From Dallia pectoralis (Eukaryota; Chordata; Actinopteri; Esociformes; Umbridae), in the NCBI GenBank assembly GCA_029465975.1, contig CM055745.1, positions 13,470,812-13,534,811 on the forward strand: a DNA stretch of 64,000 bases. The letters run 5' to 3'. Positions within the stretch are counted from its first letter, which is position 1; each line of letters starts with the position of its first letter. The notes below the pieces were generated by a model. That model did not search any database and had not been told where the DNA came from. It saw only the letters and a list, made by a program, of their open reading frames with translations. Positions 34,501 through 46,426 of this stretch are shown in pieces. The position numbers were made by a program, and so were the translations under genes.

Positions 34501-35772
34501 GAACCCACTCTGCGCTTCACTCATCAAGAGCCTACTCTCCAGGAAGAACATCAACCTTTTAACAATCATCTTTTCCATCAGCTTACATAAGTTGGAGGTC
34601 AACGCTATTGGCCTGTAACTATCCACCTTCCCTGGATCTTTCCCGGTTTGGCAAACGGCAGCACCACCGCCTGCTTCCACCCGTCCGGCAGCAACCCAGT
34701 CCTCCACACCTTGTTGAACAGCCCTACTATAGCTTCCTTTACATTATCCGGGGCCTTCTTCACCATCTCGTAGCATACCCTATCCTCTCCCGGTGCCGAA
34801 CGACTACATCCCACCAATGCCCTCGTCAGCTCAAACCTAGTGAATTCAGCATCCATCACCTCACCTGTCACCGCCTTCTTCAACAACACATCTCCCTTCT
34901 GTTTTAACATCTCACATCTCCTCCTCTTACTCTCCTCACATAGGTGATCACCACTGTGAACCTTTGCAAACTCTACCCCAAGCGCATCCGCCTTTTCCTT
35001 ACCCATCATAGCAATAGCATCCCCCACCCCCAACACTGGTATTTCCGCATTTCCTCCTTTACCTAACATCTTCCTAAACATTTTCCACACCCTGCCAATG
35101 TCCGTCCCCCTCCCAATGGTAGAGCAGAACTCACGCCATGCGTCCCTTTTAGCCCTCTTTACCGTTCTCCTAGCCTCGGCCCTTCTACATTGATATTCCA
35201 ATACTTTCGTATCTGACATGCTTCTCCTCAGTGCCCTAAACGCCTTATCCCTCTCACGTACTCTCTTGGAACACTCATCAGTCCACCACGGTACCACCCT
35301 CCTCCTACCACCTCCCTTACTGACTGGAAATGCCACCTCTGCTGCTGCCACTAGCATACTTGTCAGTTCCTGTGCACATTCATTAACTGATCCCTCCAAT
35401 GTCAACTCCCGCCCCTCCCTTTCACACAAATACTGAAACTTATCCCAATTAGCCTTCTCAAAACACCACCTCTTGACATGCCCTCTGCTCTCCATACACA
35501 CACCAACCTCAAACCTACCAACAATGGGGTAGTGATCACTCCCTACAGTAGAGTCTCTCATCACTCGCCACTCACACCTCCCTGCCATAGACGCAGACAC
35601 CCACATTAAATCTAAACACGATTCAGTCCCTGTAACTACATTTACCCTTGTACCACCCCTATCATTAACACATACCATTCCACAACCCTCCATATATTCC
35701 TCTACCACAGCCCCATTACCATCAGTGTGTCCACTTCCCCATATTTCATTATGAGCATTAAAATCCTAGAGT
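31600..35772 (-). pseudogene. I/Nimb-type LINE with RNase H, broken
   Basis: Minus strand, 5' to 3'. The endonuclease starts truncated at DFNAHNEIW (about 35770), then SDHYPIV. RT parts include SAPGEDRVCYEM, DSYRPIALTSNLCKLMEKMI and EAQSGFRRGRSTMDAL, then after a deletion (the catalytic Y/F-x-DD region is lost) FRMSVAKSCFMVYSR and LEFKYLGLWFDKRLTW. Next come a linker (LDRVQSRALRLCVGAIRTTP) and an RNase H domain (YTAEMVAVIIGLRWVE, VICSDSAAVLSSV, WVPAHAGVEGNEVADLVAKSA). The 3' end has a GAA-type tail (31598-31612, seen as CTT repeats). An RNase H after the RT is typical of the I group including Nimb. The sequence from about 33150 to 34200 is a later LINE insertion in the opposite orientation. 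Confidence 0.85.
33150..34198 (+). pseudogene. Rex1-type LINE, 5'-truncated, inside the Nimb copy
   Basis: The plus-strand frame contains VKQLQLIQNAAARMLT (entering through a break near 33240), HITPVLKSLHWLQVSYRIDF, VYKSLNELGPEYISDMFEDY, VKTKHGEAAFSSYA and NWNKLPEDLRRAQNVSIFKA. It ends with a stop at 33661-33663, the typical C-terminus of a Rex1/L2-group RT. The 3' end is GTGCTATATAAATAAACTTG followed by CTTG repeats at 34185-34198. Within the 3' untranslated part, 33770-34020 looks unlike the rest and includes GGTTCAATTCC, like a tRNA B box; a degenerate SINE insert is possible but unproven. Confidence 0.85.
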
Positions 35773-35813
35773 CCTTTTTTTGTCCTGTTAATAAAAAGCT
35801 AAATGCCATGTGT

Positions 35814-36110
35814 GTCACACCCTGATCTTGTTCACCTGTCTCATAATTGTCTTCACGCCCCCACCAGGTGTTTCCAGGTTCCAATTATAGCCTGTCCTGT
35901 GCCAGATCGTATTGTCTTGTCTTGTGTATCCAGCGTTTTTTTTCTGTGTTACCGGTCTCCCTGTCTCCCTGTTCTCTGTTCTGTCTTCCCAGTACCGACT
36001 CCTGTTCTGTCCCCGACTCCGAGCCTGCCCATTCCCTTGTACTTCTACTGAAAGGATACTGCTGAACTCTGCCTGGCTACCCACTCTGAGATTGCCTGCT
36101 CCCTTAATTA
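35814..36110 (+). repeat. TGTCACACCCTGATC-type dispersed fish repeat
   Basis: Begins GTGTCACACCCTGATCTTG and contains stretches rich in CCTGTCTCCCTG and CCCGACTCCGAGCCTGCC, features I associate with an abundant teleost LTR-like repeat. No second copy is in the window, so the name rests on recognition alone. Confidence 0.4.
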
Positions 36111-36409
36111 ATAATACGAACTGAATACCAAACCGATTTTCACATGTTTTTTTTGCTGCAAAGGTCATACATGTAGCTGTCCCACAGAACACATGGTTCA
36201 GGGTATTTTAATATTCATAGTGGGCTTAACAGTAACAGTAATACTCTAATATATGATGTGATGTAGGCTATGATTGGTATTTTGCAAATCACACACTATA
36301 ATTATGATAGAGAAGCATAAACAGATAGTGGCAGTAAAGTCAGATATTTAATAAGTTTAAAAAAACAATATATGATTATATTATATTCTCCTTTAAGCTC
36401 TTTATATTC

Positions 36410-36410
<1 letters not shown>

Positions 36411-36446
<36 letters not shown>
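36411..36446. repeat. CA microsatellite
   Basis: About 17 uninterrupted CA units between TTCGA and TTCTTGAG. Confidence 0.97.
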
Positions 36447-36448
<2 letters not shown>

Positions 36449-36722
36449 CTTGAGCTCAGCAGCCAATGCGGCGTCTACTCTTTATTATTACACAGTCTTT
36501 TTGGCACGGACTGGAATGGAAAACAGCAGTAAAGGCAGTCACTTGTTTCTCTACCTCTTTTATCTGCCCTAATCACAGTGCTAGCAATGTTATTGATGTA
36601 ATTATCGCAATGTCTCATGTTCTCTATTTTGTCTATCTGGACCTTAGTTCTACGGTGTTAATAAACATCTGTGAAAGGAACTGGAGTCTTGCATACAATC
36701 AATGGGCGGCATAACACATGTT

Positions 36723-37270
36723 TACACAAGATGACACTACACGCCTTTACACCACATGACACTACACGCCTTTACACCACATGACACTACACACATTTAA
36801 ACCACATGACACTACACGCCTTTTTCACCACATGACACTACACACTTTTACACCACATGACACTACACGCTTTTACACCACATGACACCACACGCATTTA
36901 AACCACATGACACTACATGCCTTTACACCACATGACACTACACGCTTTTACACCAGATGACACTACACGCTTTTACACCACATGACACTACACGCTTTTA
37001 CACCACATGACACTACACGCTTTTACACCACATGACACTACACGCTTTTACACCACATGACACTACACGCTTTTACACCAGATGACACTACACGCTTTTA
37101 CACCACATTACACTACACACATTTAAAACACATGACACTACACGCCTTTACACCACATGACACTACACGCTTTTACACCACATTATACTACACACATTTA
37201 AACCACATGACAATACACGCCTTTACACCACATAACAATACACATCTTTACACAACATGACACTACACGC
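36723..37270. repeat. 24-25 bp minisatellite, about 22 units
   Basis: Unit is close to CACATGACACTACACGCTTT plus TACAC. Variants in the third quarter (CATTTAAAC instead of CTTTTACAC) recur in a loosely regular order, which suggests higher-order units. Confidence 0.95.
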
Positions 37271-37368
37271 CTCCCCAGACGGGCATAATTTAACATTTCA
37301 GTATTGCCAACTTCTGACTACGATGTGTTCTACCATGTTCCTGTTTTTTGTACCCAGGCACCTGGGTA

Positions 37369-37415
37369 GCAAGCAAACAAGCAAGTTTATTTATATAGCA
37401 CAATTCATACATAGT
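37369..37415 (-). repeat. Rex1-type LINE 3' tail, antisense
   Basis: Reads as the reverse complement of 34150-34196, including the CAAG units and TTTATTTATATAGCACAATT. Only the tail is present, implying a severely 5'-truncated insertion. Confidence 0.7.
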
Positions 37416-37519
37416 AAAGTTAAAACGACTGGGCCAATGTGCGCTGCCGCCTTACATCATGACCAACTGTCATCGTTGAACGAACGTTGAATTCCATTAT
37501 TTACAAGAGATTCCTATTT

Positions 37520-37660
37520 TAGGAGGATTTCCATCTGTAAACACCAACCGCTTCCTCTCCAGATCCTCCCTCAATGTCATAAGATCAATGCCCAAATGTC
37601 TCCTATCATAAAACTTATATTCCTGTCCTACAGAAGGCTTATCCTAAAGATTCCTAAACA
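37520..37660. repeat. old LTR fragment related to the retroviral LTR at 49451
   Basis: Words such as TCTCCTATCATAAAACTTA and AGAAGGCTTATCCTAAA parallel 50040-50100 in the same order, at visibly lower identity. It points to an older related insertion. Confidence 0.5.
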
Positions 37661-37661
37661 G

Positions 37662-38710
37662 ACTCCAGGCCCCACTTTTCCACCGTTTTTTAAAACAATG
37701 TTTACAAAGTCCTTAAAGTTCCTAGAGCAGCCAAAGACTTCAGATAACCCCTGAGTCAGCCTGTTTTTTTGCTAAACCTTATAGTATTTTCACCACCCCT
37801 GACCTGGTGCAGGTTTTCATAAAGTTCCCTTTTCTTTTGGTTCGAGTTACTTCTGAGGTACCGTCTCTGGTTTTTCTGTCTCCCTTTTTAATGCCCTTTG
37901 GAGCAGTGGACAAATAGGATGGCCTGAATAGTAGAGCGTCACCCTGTGCTGTTATTTTAGATGATTTTGTTTCCCCGCTATTTTTTTTTTTTTCATTATT
38001 TCTGCATTCTGCCAGTCCAAAACTAATTTCTATTGATGTGGGCTACCTGAGCAGAGGCCCCTTCAGAGATATCGGTTTTGGCGTGTTTCATTATATACAC
38101 AAATCAATGTTGTCCGTCTCATGTGAAGCAATACGATTTGCAAACATGATAAGGCCGTTGACCTGTCTAAACAGTATTTGGTTTTTCCGGAATTTATTAG
38201 TATACAGATGTTACTTCATGATTTGATGCAAACATGTACTTTCTTCTTGTAAGTTCAGTATATTTTGTATTACTGATTTTTAATGCATTTCAACAGTTAT
38301 TAGATATTTTTTTTATTAAGTTATTGCCAAAGCAAAGTGTTGGAGCAGCAAATATCAGAGTCATGTAGCACACCTTTTCTTTTAACTTTCTTTTAGGGAA
38401 GCAGAATATGGTCATTTGCAAAAAAAAAATCATCTTACAATCCTTTGCAATTTGTTACCTTAGGCTAGTGTGTTTCACTGTTGAAGTCCCAGCAAAGAAA
38501 AGCAGGATTTTTTTTTTTTTATTGTGAACCGTGCAGCATTAAAGAATCCGAAAATAACACAGCTATTTGACTTGCCCCAATCTATTGTTTGTTAATGTGC
38601 TCAGTGACCAGTAGGAAGTCTGCATTTTAGGATGCTCTGTTGTAAGAATCCTAAATATTTTTGGGGTAGATGGCTGTTGTTGTAAATTATCATTCCACTA
38701 ATAATGCAGG
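37662..38710 (+). repeat. dispersed repeat, copy 2 of 2
   Basis: Counterpart of 655-1410. It carries 38048-38190, absent from copy 1, and a break at about 38458-38684 where other sequence lies between the shared halves. Identity is otherwise high. Confidence 0.75.
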
Positions 38711-39190
38711 TGTATTAGAAGCATGTTTTGATATTACAGTGAAGTGAAATTCTAGATATTGCTTCAAGTCATCTAATCACTTTGTTTTCTACAGCACAGG
38801 TAGTACAGATCAATAATTTTTTAGCACATTAGGAAATGGCATTTGCACATGGGGAAAAACACTTTTTAATTTGACAATATTTTATATTGTGAGGTGTGCA
38901 AGATTACAACCACTTAGCAGTCTATAGCGCTTGTGAGCTCAACACAGGTTGCTTTTACTGCGTTTAGTGACTGAAAATTCTTGTGCCACCATGTTGACAT
39001 GTTGGTAAAATTTAATTTCATTATTTTTCTCTGGGACTGAAGTTAACGTTGGGCAGTTGACTGCAAAATCGCTTCAATATCACGACCTTAACAAAACCGT
39101 AAATTATTACAATATGTAGTATATGATGGCAATTACCTTCAAATTATGATTGGCACATGCGAAGAAGCTATTGAGCCTCAGATCTCTTTT
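38711..39190. other. unassigned AT-rich stretch
   Basis: No open frame, tandem array or recognisable repeat. It could be ordinary intergenic DNA. Confidence 0.5.
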
Positions 39191-39194
39191 TTCA

Positions 39195-40325
39195 GCCATA
39201 CATACCCACGCGTAACCTACGATCAAAGGATGCTGGTCTCCTAATTGTACCTAAAATTTCTAAACAAACAGCTGGAGGTAGAGCTTTCTCCTATAGAGCT
39301 CCTCTATTATGGAATGAGTTGCCAATCTGGGTTAGAAATGTAGACTCTGTTCAAACTTTTAAATCACAATTAAAAACATATCTTTTCAGTAAGGTCTATG
39401 GTTGAGTGTAACATGGTCCAGGGTACGAAGGTGAACGGAAGGCTCGGATCTCATTCCGCCCTGCTGTCTTTGCCTTGCGGGTTCACATCTCCCCGGGGGC
39501 GTCCTCTCTCCAAATTCGCTGCCTGGGGGGTGGAGTCACTGGCTCGCTACAGTTCTCTTTTGTTCCCTCAACTCGAGTAGCTTTGTGAGCAAAAACTAAA
39601 CCTTCCCGAGTGGTCGTGGCCGATTGGCATCCCTGGGTTGATGCTCGGCAAAGTGGGTGGGTGTTTACCCTGTTCAGGGCCACAGCTTCACTGGACCCCC
39701 CTGTCTCATTCTAAGATTTATGCTGCTATACTATGGTGCCGGGGACGTAGAGAATCAGGGTGTCTAACCTCTCCTTGTGTCTTGTCTCTACTTACATCTG
39801 TCTGGCCATGTCCTGGATTATCCGTTCATGGCCATAGTTTCACTAACCCCCCTGTCTCCTTCAAGAGTTGTACTGGTATACTGTTGTGTCCGGAAACTAG
39901 TGTCCAACCTCCCCCTGTGTTTGTGTCCACTTCTGTTAAGGGGGACCCGTGCCTGCTGGCCACGCTGTGGGACCAATCAGCTATGGACACAGATCTATCA
40001 TACCCATCAACCCTCCCGGTCGTCCTGGACTATTTAGATTTTTAAGATGCTCGCACATTGCCTGCTTGCACTGTATAACATTAACTGTCATAAACTCGCC
40101 CAGCACCGCCAGAGGAGGACTGGTTGATCCCTCAGAGCCTGTTTCCTCTCTAGGTTTCTTCCTAAATCTGACCTGCAGGGAGTTTTTCCTAGCCGTCGTG
40201 TATCAACTTGTTCAACTTGTATCTTGTTCAACATGTTGATGTATGCTCTGTCGGAATCACGCTGGGTGATTGTAAAAGCCTTTTGTGACAACTTTGGCTG
40301 TATAAATAAATTTGATTGATTGATA
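39195..40325 (+). pseudogene. L2-type LINE, 3' end with C-terminal RT tail
   Basis: The frame 39195-39405 gives PYIPTRNLRSKDAGLLIVPK, GGRAFSYRAPLLWNELPIW and TFKSQLKTYLFSKVYG before TGA, the C-terminus of an L2 RT. About 0.9 kb of 3' untranslated region follows and ends in TATAAATAAATTTGATTGAT (40300-40325), the usual L2 tail. It is the same family as the minus-strand copy at 9646-12951, whose own untranslated part lies at 6826-7094. It is truncated at 39190, so it contains no catalytic motif. Confidence 0.8.
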
Positions 40326-40922
40326 GATGCTAAAATAGTCCAAGCCGCCCCCAGTCTGTTCTATAATTGACCTTTGCTTAACAAACCCTGTCATTATAAT
40401 TCCAGTGTAAAAACCCACTCTATTGTTGGCTGCACCTCATCTCACCATTAAAGATGTGGCTTTTAGCAAAAAACATAAAGTTATATGAATGTGTCCGTAC
40501 AGAACAGACACAGACCAATACACCATACAGGACTGTATTGAGTCTTTTCATAAATATCACACAGCAGGTGCCTCTGAGGTTTATTTTTCATGTCTCTGGC
40601 TTCTCAAGGTACTGAAGTGCCTGTACCTCTAAACCGAAAAACATTCTGTAACTAATTTGAAACATTTCTTGGTGACATGTCCAGCATTGCTGAATATGTA
40701 TTTTCTTATACTTATCTATTTTGTCTGTCTTTGAAAATAAAACGTTTCTTATGAGCATCCTTTTCTAATAGTTGTGATTAGTCTTTGTGAGTAACATTCA
40801 AATAATTTATGAGATCACTTTTGCAGCTTAGTGTAATTTATTAGGACACACGTGAATAAAAATATGACACTGTTAGTAATTGGGATTTTGATTCAGAGAT
40901 CTCTTGCCCTATATGGTTTCAT
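40326..40922. other. unassigned stretch
   Basis: AT-rich, no gene or repeat recognised; it ends at the target duplication of LINE copy C. Confidence 0.5.
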
Positions 40923-40933
40923 AACTGATCGGG

Positions 40934-43289
40934 GAGGCGCATAAGTGTACATGATACCAGAGCACCCTAGGCCGAAGGTCAATGATCGATTTTGTGATCG
41001 TATCGGCTGATCTAAGGCCGCATGTTTTGGACACTCGGGTGAAGAGAGGGGCAGAGCTGTCAACTGATCACCATCTGGTAGTGAGTTGGATCAGAGGGTG
41101 GGGAAAGACTTTGGACAGACCAGGTAAGCCCAAACGGGTGGTGCGGGTGAACTGGGAACGTCTGGAGGAGGCCCCTGTCCGAAAGATCTTCAACTCACAC
41201 CTCCGGCGGAGCTTTTCAGGCATCCCTGTGGAGGTTGGGGGCATTGAACCTGAGTGGGCAATGTTCAAAGCTTCTATTGCTGAAGCTGCGGCGGTGAGCT
41301 GTGGACTCAAGGTCCTAGGTGCCTCAAGGGGTGGTAATTCCTAGAACACCGTGGTGGACCACGGTGGTCAGGGAAGCTGTCCGACTGAAGAAGGAGGCCT
41401 TCAGGGATATGCTAGCCCTGGGGACTCCGGAGGCAGTTGCAGGGTACTGACAGGCCCGAAGGGCTGCAGCCGCTGCCGTGTCAGAGGCAAAGCAGCGGGT
41501 GTGGGAGAAGTTTGGAGAAGCTATGGAGAAGGACTTTCGGTCGGCACCAAAATGCTTCTGGAAAACCGTTCGGCACCTCAGAAGGGGAAAACGGGAACCA
41601 TCCAAGCTGTGTACAGTAAGGATGGGACACTGTTGACCTCAACTGATGATGTGATCGGGCGCTGGAAAGAGCATTTTGAGGAGCTCCTGAATCCGACCTA
41701 CACGCCCTCTAGTACAGAGGCAGAGCTGGAGGCTGATGGAGGGTCATCGTCAGTTTCCCTGGGGGAAGTCGCTGAGGTAGTCAAACAACTCCACAGTGGC
41801 AAAGCCCCAGGGACTGATGAGATTCGTCCAGAAATGCTAAAAGCTTTGGGTGGGGAAGGGCTGTCTTGGTTGACACGCCTCTTCAACATTGCATGGAAGT
41901 CTGGGACAGTGCCAGAGGAGTGGCAGACCGGGGTGGTGGTTCCCCTCTTTAAAAAGGGGGACCAGAGAGTGTGTGCCAATTACAGAGGTATCACACTCCT
42001 CAGCCTCCCTGGTAAAGTGTACTCCAAAGTGCTGGAAAGGAGGGTTCGGCCAATAGTCGAACCTCAGATTGAAGAGGAACAATGCGGTTTTCGGCCTGGC
42101 CGGGAACCACGGACCAGCTCTTTACTCTCGCAAGGATCCTGGAGGGGGCCTGGGAGTATGCCCATCCAGTCTACATGTGTTTTGTGGATCTGGAGAAGGC
42201 GTATGACCGGGTACCCCGGGATCTTTTGTGGGAGGTGCTGCGGAGTATGGGGTGAGGGGGTCTCTTCTCAGGGCCATCCACCTCTGTACGCTCAAAGCAT
42301 GAGCTGTGTCCGTGTCCTCGGCAGTAAGTCGGATTCGTTCCCGGTGGGGGTTGGCCTCCGCCAGGGCTGCGCTTTGTCACCAATCCTGTTTGTAATATTC
42401 ATGGACAGGATATCAAGGCGTAGTCATGGGGGGAGGGGTTCCCGTTCGGTGGGCTGATGGTCACATCACTGCTTTTTGCGGATGATGTGGTCCTGATGGC
42501 CTCATCGGTCGGTGACCTTCAGCACTCACTGGATCGGTTCCGCAGCCGAGTGTGAAGCGGCTGGGATGAGGGTTAGCACCTCTAAATCTGAGGCCATGAC
42601 TCTCAGCAGGAAACCGGTGGAGTGCCTACTCCGGGTAGGGAATGAGTCCTTACTCCAAGTGAAGGAGTTCAAGTACCTCGGGGTCCTGTTCGCGAGTGAG
42701 GGAACAATGGAGCGGGAGTTTGGTCGGAGGATCGGAGCAGCGGGGGCGGTGTTGCATTCGCTTCACCGCACCGTTGTGACGAAAAGAGAGCTGAGCCGAA
42801 AGGCAAAGCTCGCGATCTACCGGTCAATCTTTGTTCCTACCCTCACCTATGGTCATGAAAGCTGGGTCATGACCGAAAGAACGAGATCGCGGGTACAAGC
42901 GGCCGAAATGGGTTTTCTCAGAAAGGTGGCTGGCCTCTCCCTTAGGGATAGGGTGAGAAGCTCAGTCATCCGAGAGGAACTCGGAGTAGAGCCGCTGCTC
43001 CTTTGCATAGAAAGGAGCCAGTTGAGGTGGTTCGGGCATCTTGTAAGAATGCCACCTGGGCGCCTCCCTAGAGAGGTGTTCCAGGCACGTCCAGCTGGGA
43101 GGAGACCTCGGGGAAGACCCAGGACTAGGTGGAGAGATTATATCTCCACACTGGCCTGGGAACGCCTCGGGATTCCCCAGTCAGAGCTGGCTAATGTTGC
43201 CCGGGAAAGGGAAGTTTGGGGTCCCCTGCTAGAGCTGCTACCCCCGCGACCCGACCCCGGATAAGCGGTTGAAGATGAGATGAGAGATG
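40934..43289 (+). pseudogene. same LINE family as 7095 and 14363, copy C with target duplication
   Basis: Flanked by the perfect 11 bp AACTGATCGGG (40923-40933 and 43290-43300). It starts inside the endonuclease (MIDFVIVSADLRPHVLDT, STDHHLVV) and continues through RT motifs GKAPGTDEIRPEML, CANYRGITLL, FVDLEKAYDRVPR in a shifted frame, VGLRQGCALSP, and FADDVVLMASSVGD. It ends PPRPDPG, stop, and a GATGA-type tail. Frame breaks near 41340, 41598, 42105, 42245 and 42540 and a stop near 41450 make it non-functional. High identity to copies A and B shows that the family was active recently. The endonuclease N-terminus is missing. Confidence 0.9.
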
Positions 43290-43300
43290 AACTGATCGGG

Positions 43301-43690
43301 AAAATAGCTGACAATACAGCACATTTTATTAACACATATTTGCAGACTATTAGTAACTACAAGGTTTTGGGAGAGCTCAACTTGTGTATAACTTCAGTAC
43401 AAAACAGTGTGCCATGTGATTATATGAAGTGATAGGAATCAGTGTTCCGGATGTACTATTGCACTGGTGACCTATTGACCTCGACCTCACACAGTGTGAA
43501 GTATTCACCTCTTCCTGGTATGACAACATTGATGTATCTTCCCTCCATACCATTACACTGGAATGTGCTGGAAAGGCCGACTGGAATAGAGGAGATCTCT
43601 GCACACCTAAAGAATTACACAGAAACAATTTTAGAACTATAACAATGCATCGTGGAATAGTAAAGTGTCCATCGTATGTACACTTCAGAA
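43301..43690. other. unassigned stretch
   Basis: No recognisable coding or repeated sequence. Confidence 0.4.
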
Positions 43691-44805
43691 TCTCGCCGGA
43701 AGTAGTAGGTCATCCGGGTACTTTTCGCATACTGTTTTTCGAATACTATGATTTCGGACATACTACTCTGCTCGCGTACTGTTTTTCGCATACTATAAAG
43801 TATGGAAGTACGCGATTTCGGACGCAGCCATTGTCACCAGCTGCGTTTGCTTGTTGCTGATTGGCCAAATGGATTGAACTTTCTGGAAGGGCGGGTGTGG
43901 AAGCAGCACGCTGTGATATCATGAGAACATGGATGCCAGGCAACAGGCACAAACACTAGCTGCAGCTGCTGCTGTATGTTGAATGGGTATCTCTGTCTGT
44001 AGCTAGCTACTCTTGTAAGTGTATGCATACATTCAAACAACAGCGCTAGCGAGCTAGCTACTCCTGTATGTGTATGCATACATTCAAACAACAACGTTAG
44101 CATGTTAGCTAGCGTAAGCGCGCTAGCTAGCTAGCTACTCCTGTATGTGTATGCATACATTCAAACAGCTAACGTTAGCATGTTAGCTAGCGTTACCGCG
44201 CTAGCTAGCTACTACTGTATGTGTATGCATACATTCAAACAACAACGTTAGCAGGTTAGCTGAGTGTCAAAATGTGCGTCCCGAACCCTATTTTTTTGGC
44301 ATGGTTTTGTAGAAGGTTCCGTTATGTAGTTTACGAAATATTAACGATATTGTCGCTAATTAATCCTCATTGAAATACATTAACGGAATCTTCAAAACTA
44401 GAGTGAGAAAGCCCCTTTTGCAGAAAATGTTGAGAACATTTATAAACTGCTGCTGCTGCTAGAGTTTCAAGTCTATACACACAAATGGCATATCAAAACG
44501 TTCAGCTATTTGTGCTGTCACTAATGTCCAAATATAAGCTGTAACATAAATCGTTTTTACGTTATGTCCTTTTGTTTCCAACTAGTGCCTCCCCATAGAC
44601 AGCCACTGAAAACCTTTAAATCTTAAAACTGGCTAGTTATTGTTTTTTTGGCCATTGGTAAACTGTGATTGAGCCTATATTTTTGAGGTTACAGATACAT
44701 ATTATACTTTAAAATGTCGGCCTGGTTCTTAGGATTCCCATGGTGTAAGTATAGCTGGTATAAGACGACCATGCATGAATCTATTCAACTGACACAGACA
44801 CTGTG
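43691..44805 (+). repeat. dispersed composite repeat, also inverted at 61850-62690
   Basis: Two modules: 43800-44260 (GCTGATTGGCCAAATGGATT, then the GCTAGC-rich array) and 44268-44805 (GTGTCAAAATGTGCG to TTCAACTGACACAGACA). The inverted copy at 61850-62690 has them in the opposite order, as expected if the unit is tandemly arranged and cut at different points. The start, with repeated TTTTTCGNATACTAT words, resembles a fish MITE. Confidence 0.8.
43995..44262. repeat. 60-65 bp palindrome-rich minisatellite, four units
   Basis: Each unit holds GCTAGCTACT, CTGTATGTGTATGCATACAT and AACGTTAGCATGTTAGC. GTATGCATAC, GCTAGC and AACGTT are all self-complementary. Related units occur at 46010-46210, 59690-59812 and 61850-61960. 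Confidence 0.9.
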
Positions 44806-45980
44806 ACTAGACAGCTGGACTCACTACACACCCACACAAGGATTTTATTCATGGACTTTTCATCTGCTTTTAATTCAGTACACATATATACACTGTTGCA
44901 ACATCTAGTTGAGCTTCAGGTCCACCCAATATTGATTTTATGGATAAATAATTTTTTACAGGACAGACCTCAACAGGTGCGTGAGAACGGTTTCAATTCT
45001 AATAAACAGCTTTTAAACACCGGGCTACCCCAGGGATGTGTTTTATCCCCTGCTCTTTTTTCTGTGTACACAAACAATATTGCATGCAACAGAGACGGAA
45101 CGATTCTTTTAAAGTATGCAGATGATATGGCCTTAGTAGCCCACTTGTCTGATACGAAGGCACTGTCTGACTACCATCAGACAGTTAATTATCTGGTCAC
45201 AACTTTCCAAAACATTTCTCTAGACCTCAATATCGATAAAACCAAGGAATTGTGCTGTCCTAGCAGGGAAACCAAAAATATACAGGACATGTTTGAACCC
45301 CTTAGCATCAATGGCGAGCCAGTCTAACAAGTCAATGTTTTTAAATACCTAGGGACAAAGATTGACACATCTATGTCCTTCTCTCAGCACGCAGACACTG
45401 TGTATAACAAAGCACAGCAGCGCTTACACCTGCTGAGGAAACTCAGAGATTTTAGTGTGAGCAAGGACATTTTAACTAGGGTCTTACAGTTGTAGGGTCT
45501 ATCACTTATTGAATCATAACTGACCTTTAATATTTCAGGTTGGTATAATGCTCTTACCGTTAAGCATAAAACCAAACTTTCACGAATTATAAATCAAGCC
45601 AGCAAGATAATAGGTTCCCCTCAAACCCCCTTAACAGAACTTCACAAAAGGTCAGTGTTGAGGATAGCCACTACAATCACACAGGACCCCACACATCCAC
45701 TCAATCAATCATTTCAGTTATTGCCATCAGGTCGACGCTACAGAGTCCCACTTGCAAGAAAAAACATGTACAAAAAATATTTTATCCCCACGGCCATTTC
45801 TACACTGAACAACCATTTATGACAAATCATGTTTTGCAATTTTCACACATATGTTTCTAGAGCGATTGTCTAATTGTCTAATTGTTTTTGTATGTGTATT
45901 GTTATCTGAGCCTGCCTTGTCAAAGACAAATTTCTGTCACTTGTGACAGACAATAACGTTTTTCTTATCTTATCTTATCT
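44806..45980 (+). pseudogene. non-LTR retrotransposon RT, 5'-truncated
   Basis: The frame 44803-45327 carries ILFMDFSSAFNSVHIYTL, NTGLPQGCVLSPALFSVYTN and the catalytic LLKYADDMALVAHLS. After a stop at 45326 (CAA/CAG-like position) the same reading continues as FKYLGTKIDTSMSF, AQQRLHLLRKLRDF, GWYNALTV and LLPSGRRYRVPLARKN. A second stop lies near 45494. The 3' end has a TCTTA-type tail (45962-45980). The clade is unclear to me; it differs from the L2, Rex1, Nimb and RTE-X-like elements of this window. It is inserted where the 44268-44805 repeat ends. Confidence 0.8.
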
Positions 45981-46426
45981 ATGGTTGCCAGGCAACAACC
46001 ACACATACTATCTATCTAGCTACTGCTGGGCTGTTTACACCAAAATATCTAATGCTAGCGTGCCAGTTAGCACCTGCTGTATGTTTAGGCTCACACACAA
46101 ACAACTAACGTTAGCATGTTAGCGGGCTAGCTAGCTAGTTACTCTTGTATGTAGATGCTCCAAGGTACATTTTATTCAAACAATTATTGGTAGTGTGCTA
46201 GCTAACTAGTTACATGCATTTAATGATTATATTATCAGAATAACATGTACAGTACATTCTGTAGATTTATAGTAATTGAATTATTAGACTATGTAATACA
46301 TGGCATTTAGCGGACACTTGGCATCATACCAACTGAACTGTACAACAACCAATCAATTAACAAATCAATGAACAAATCAATAAACCAATCAATAAACCAA
46401 TTAGTCAAACGTTTTGGGTCGTTGCT
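45981..46426. other. intelectin 3' flank with GCTAGC-type repeats
   Basis: Contains diverged units of the palindrome-rich repeat to about 46210 and a short array of CAATCAATAAAC-like words at 46350-46400 just past the intelectin stop. The minus strand has AATAAA at about 46170-46178, a plausible polyadenylation signal about 250 bp beyond the stop codon. Confidence 0.55.
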
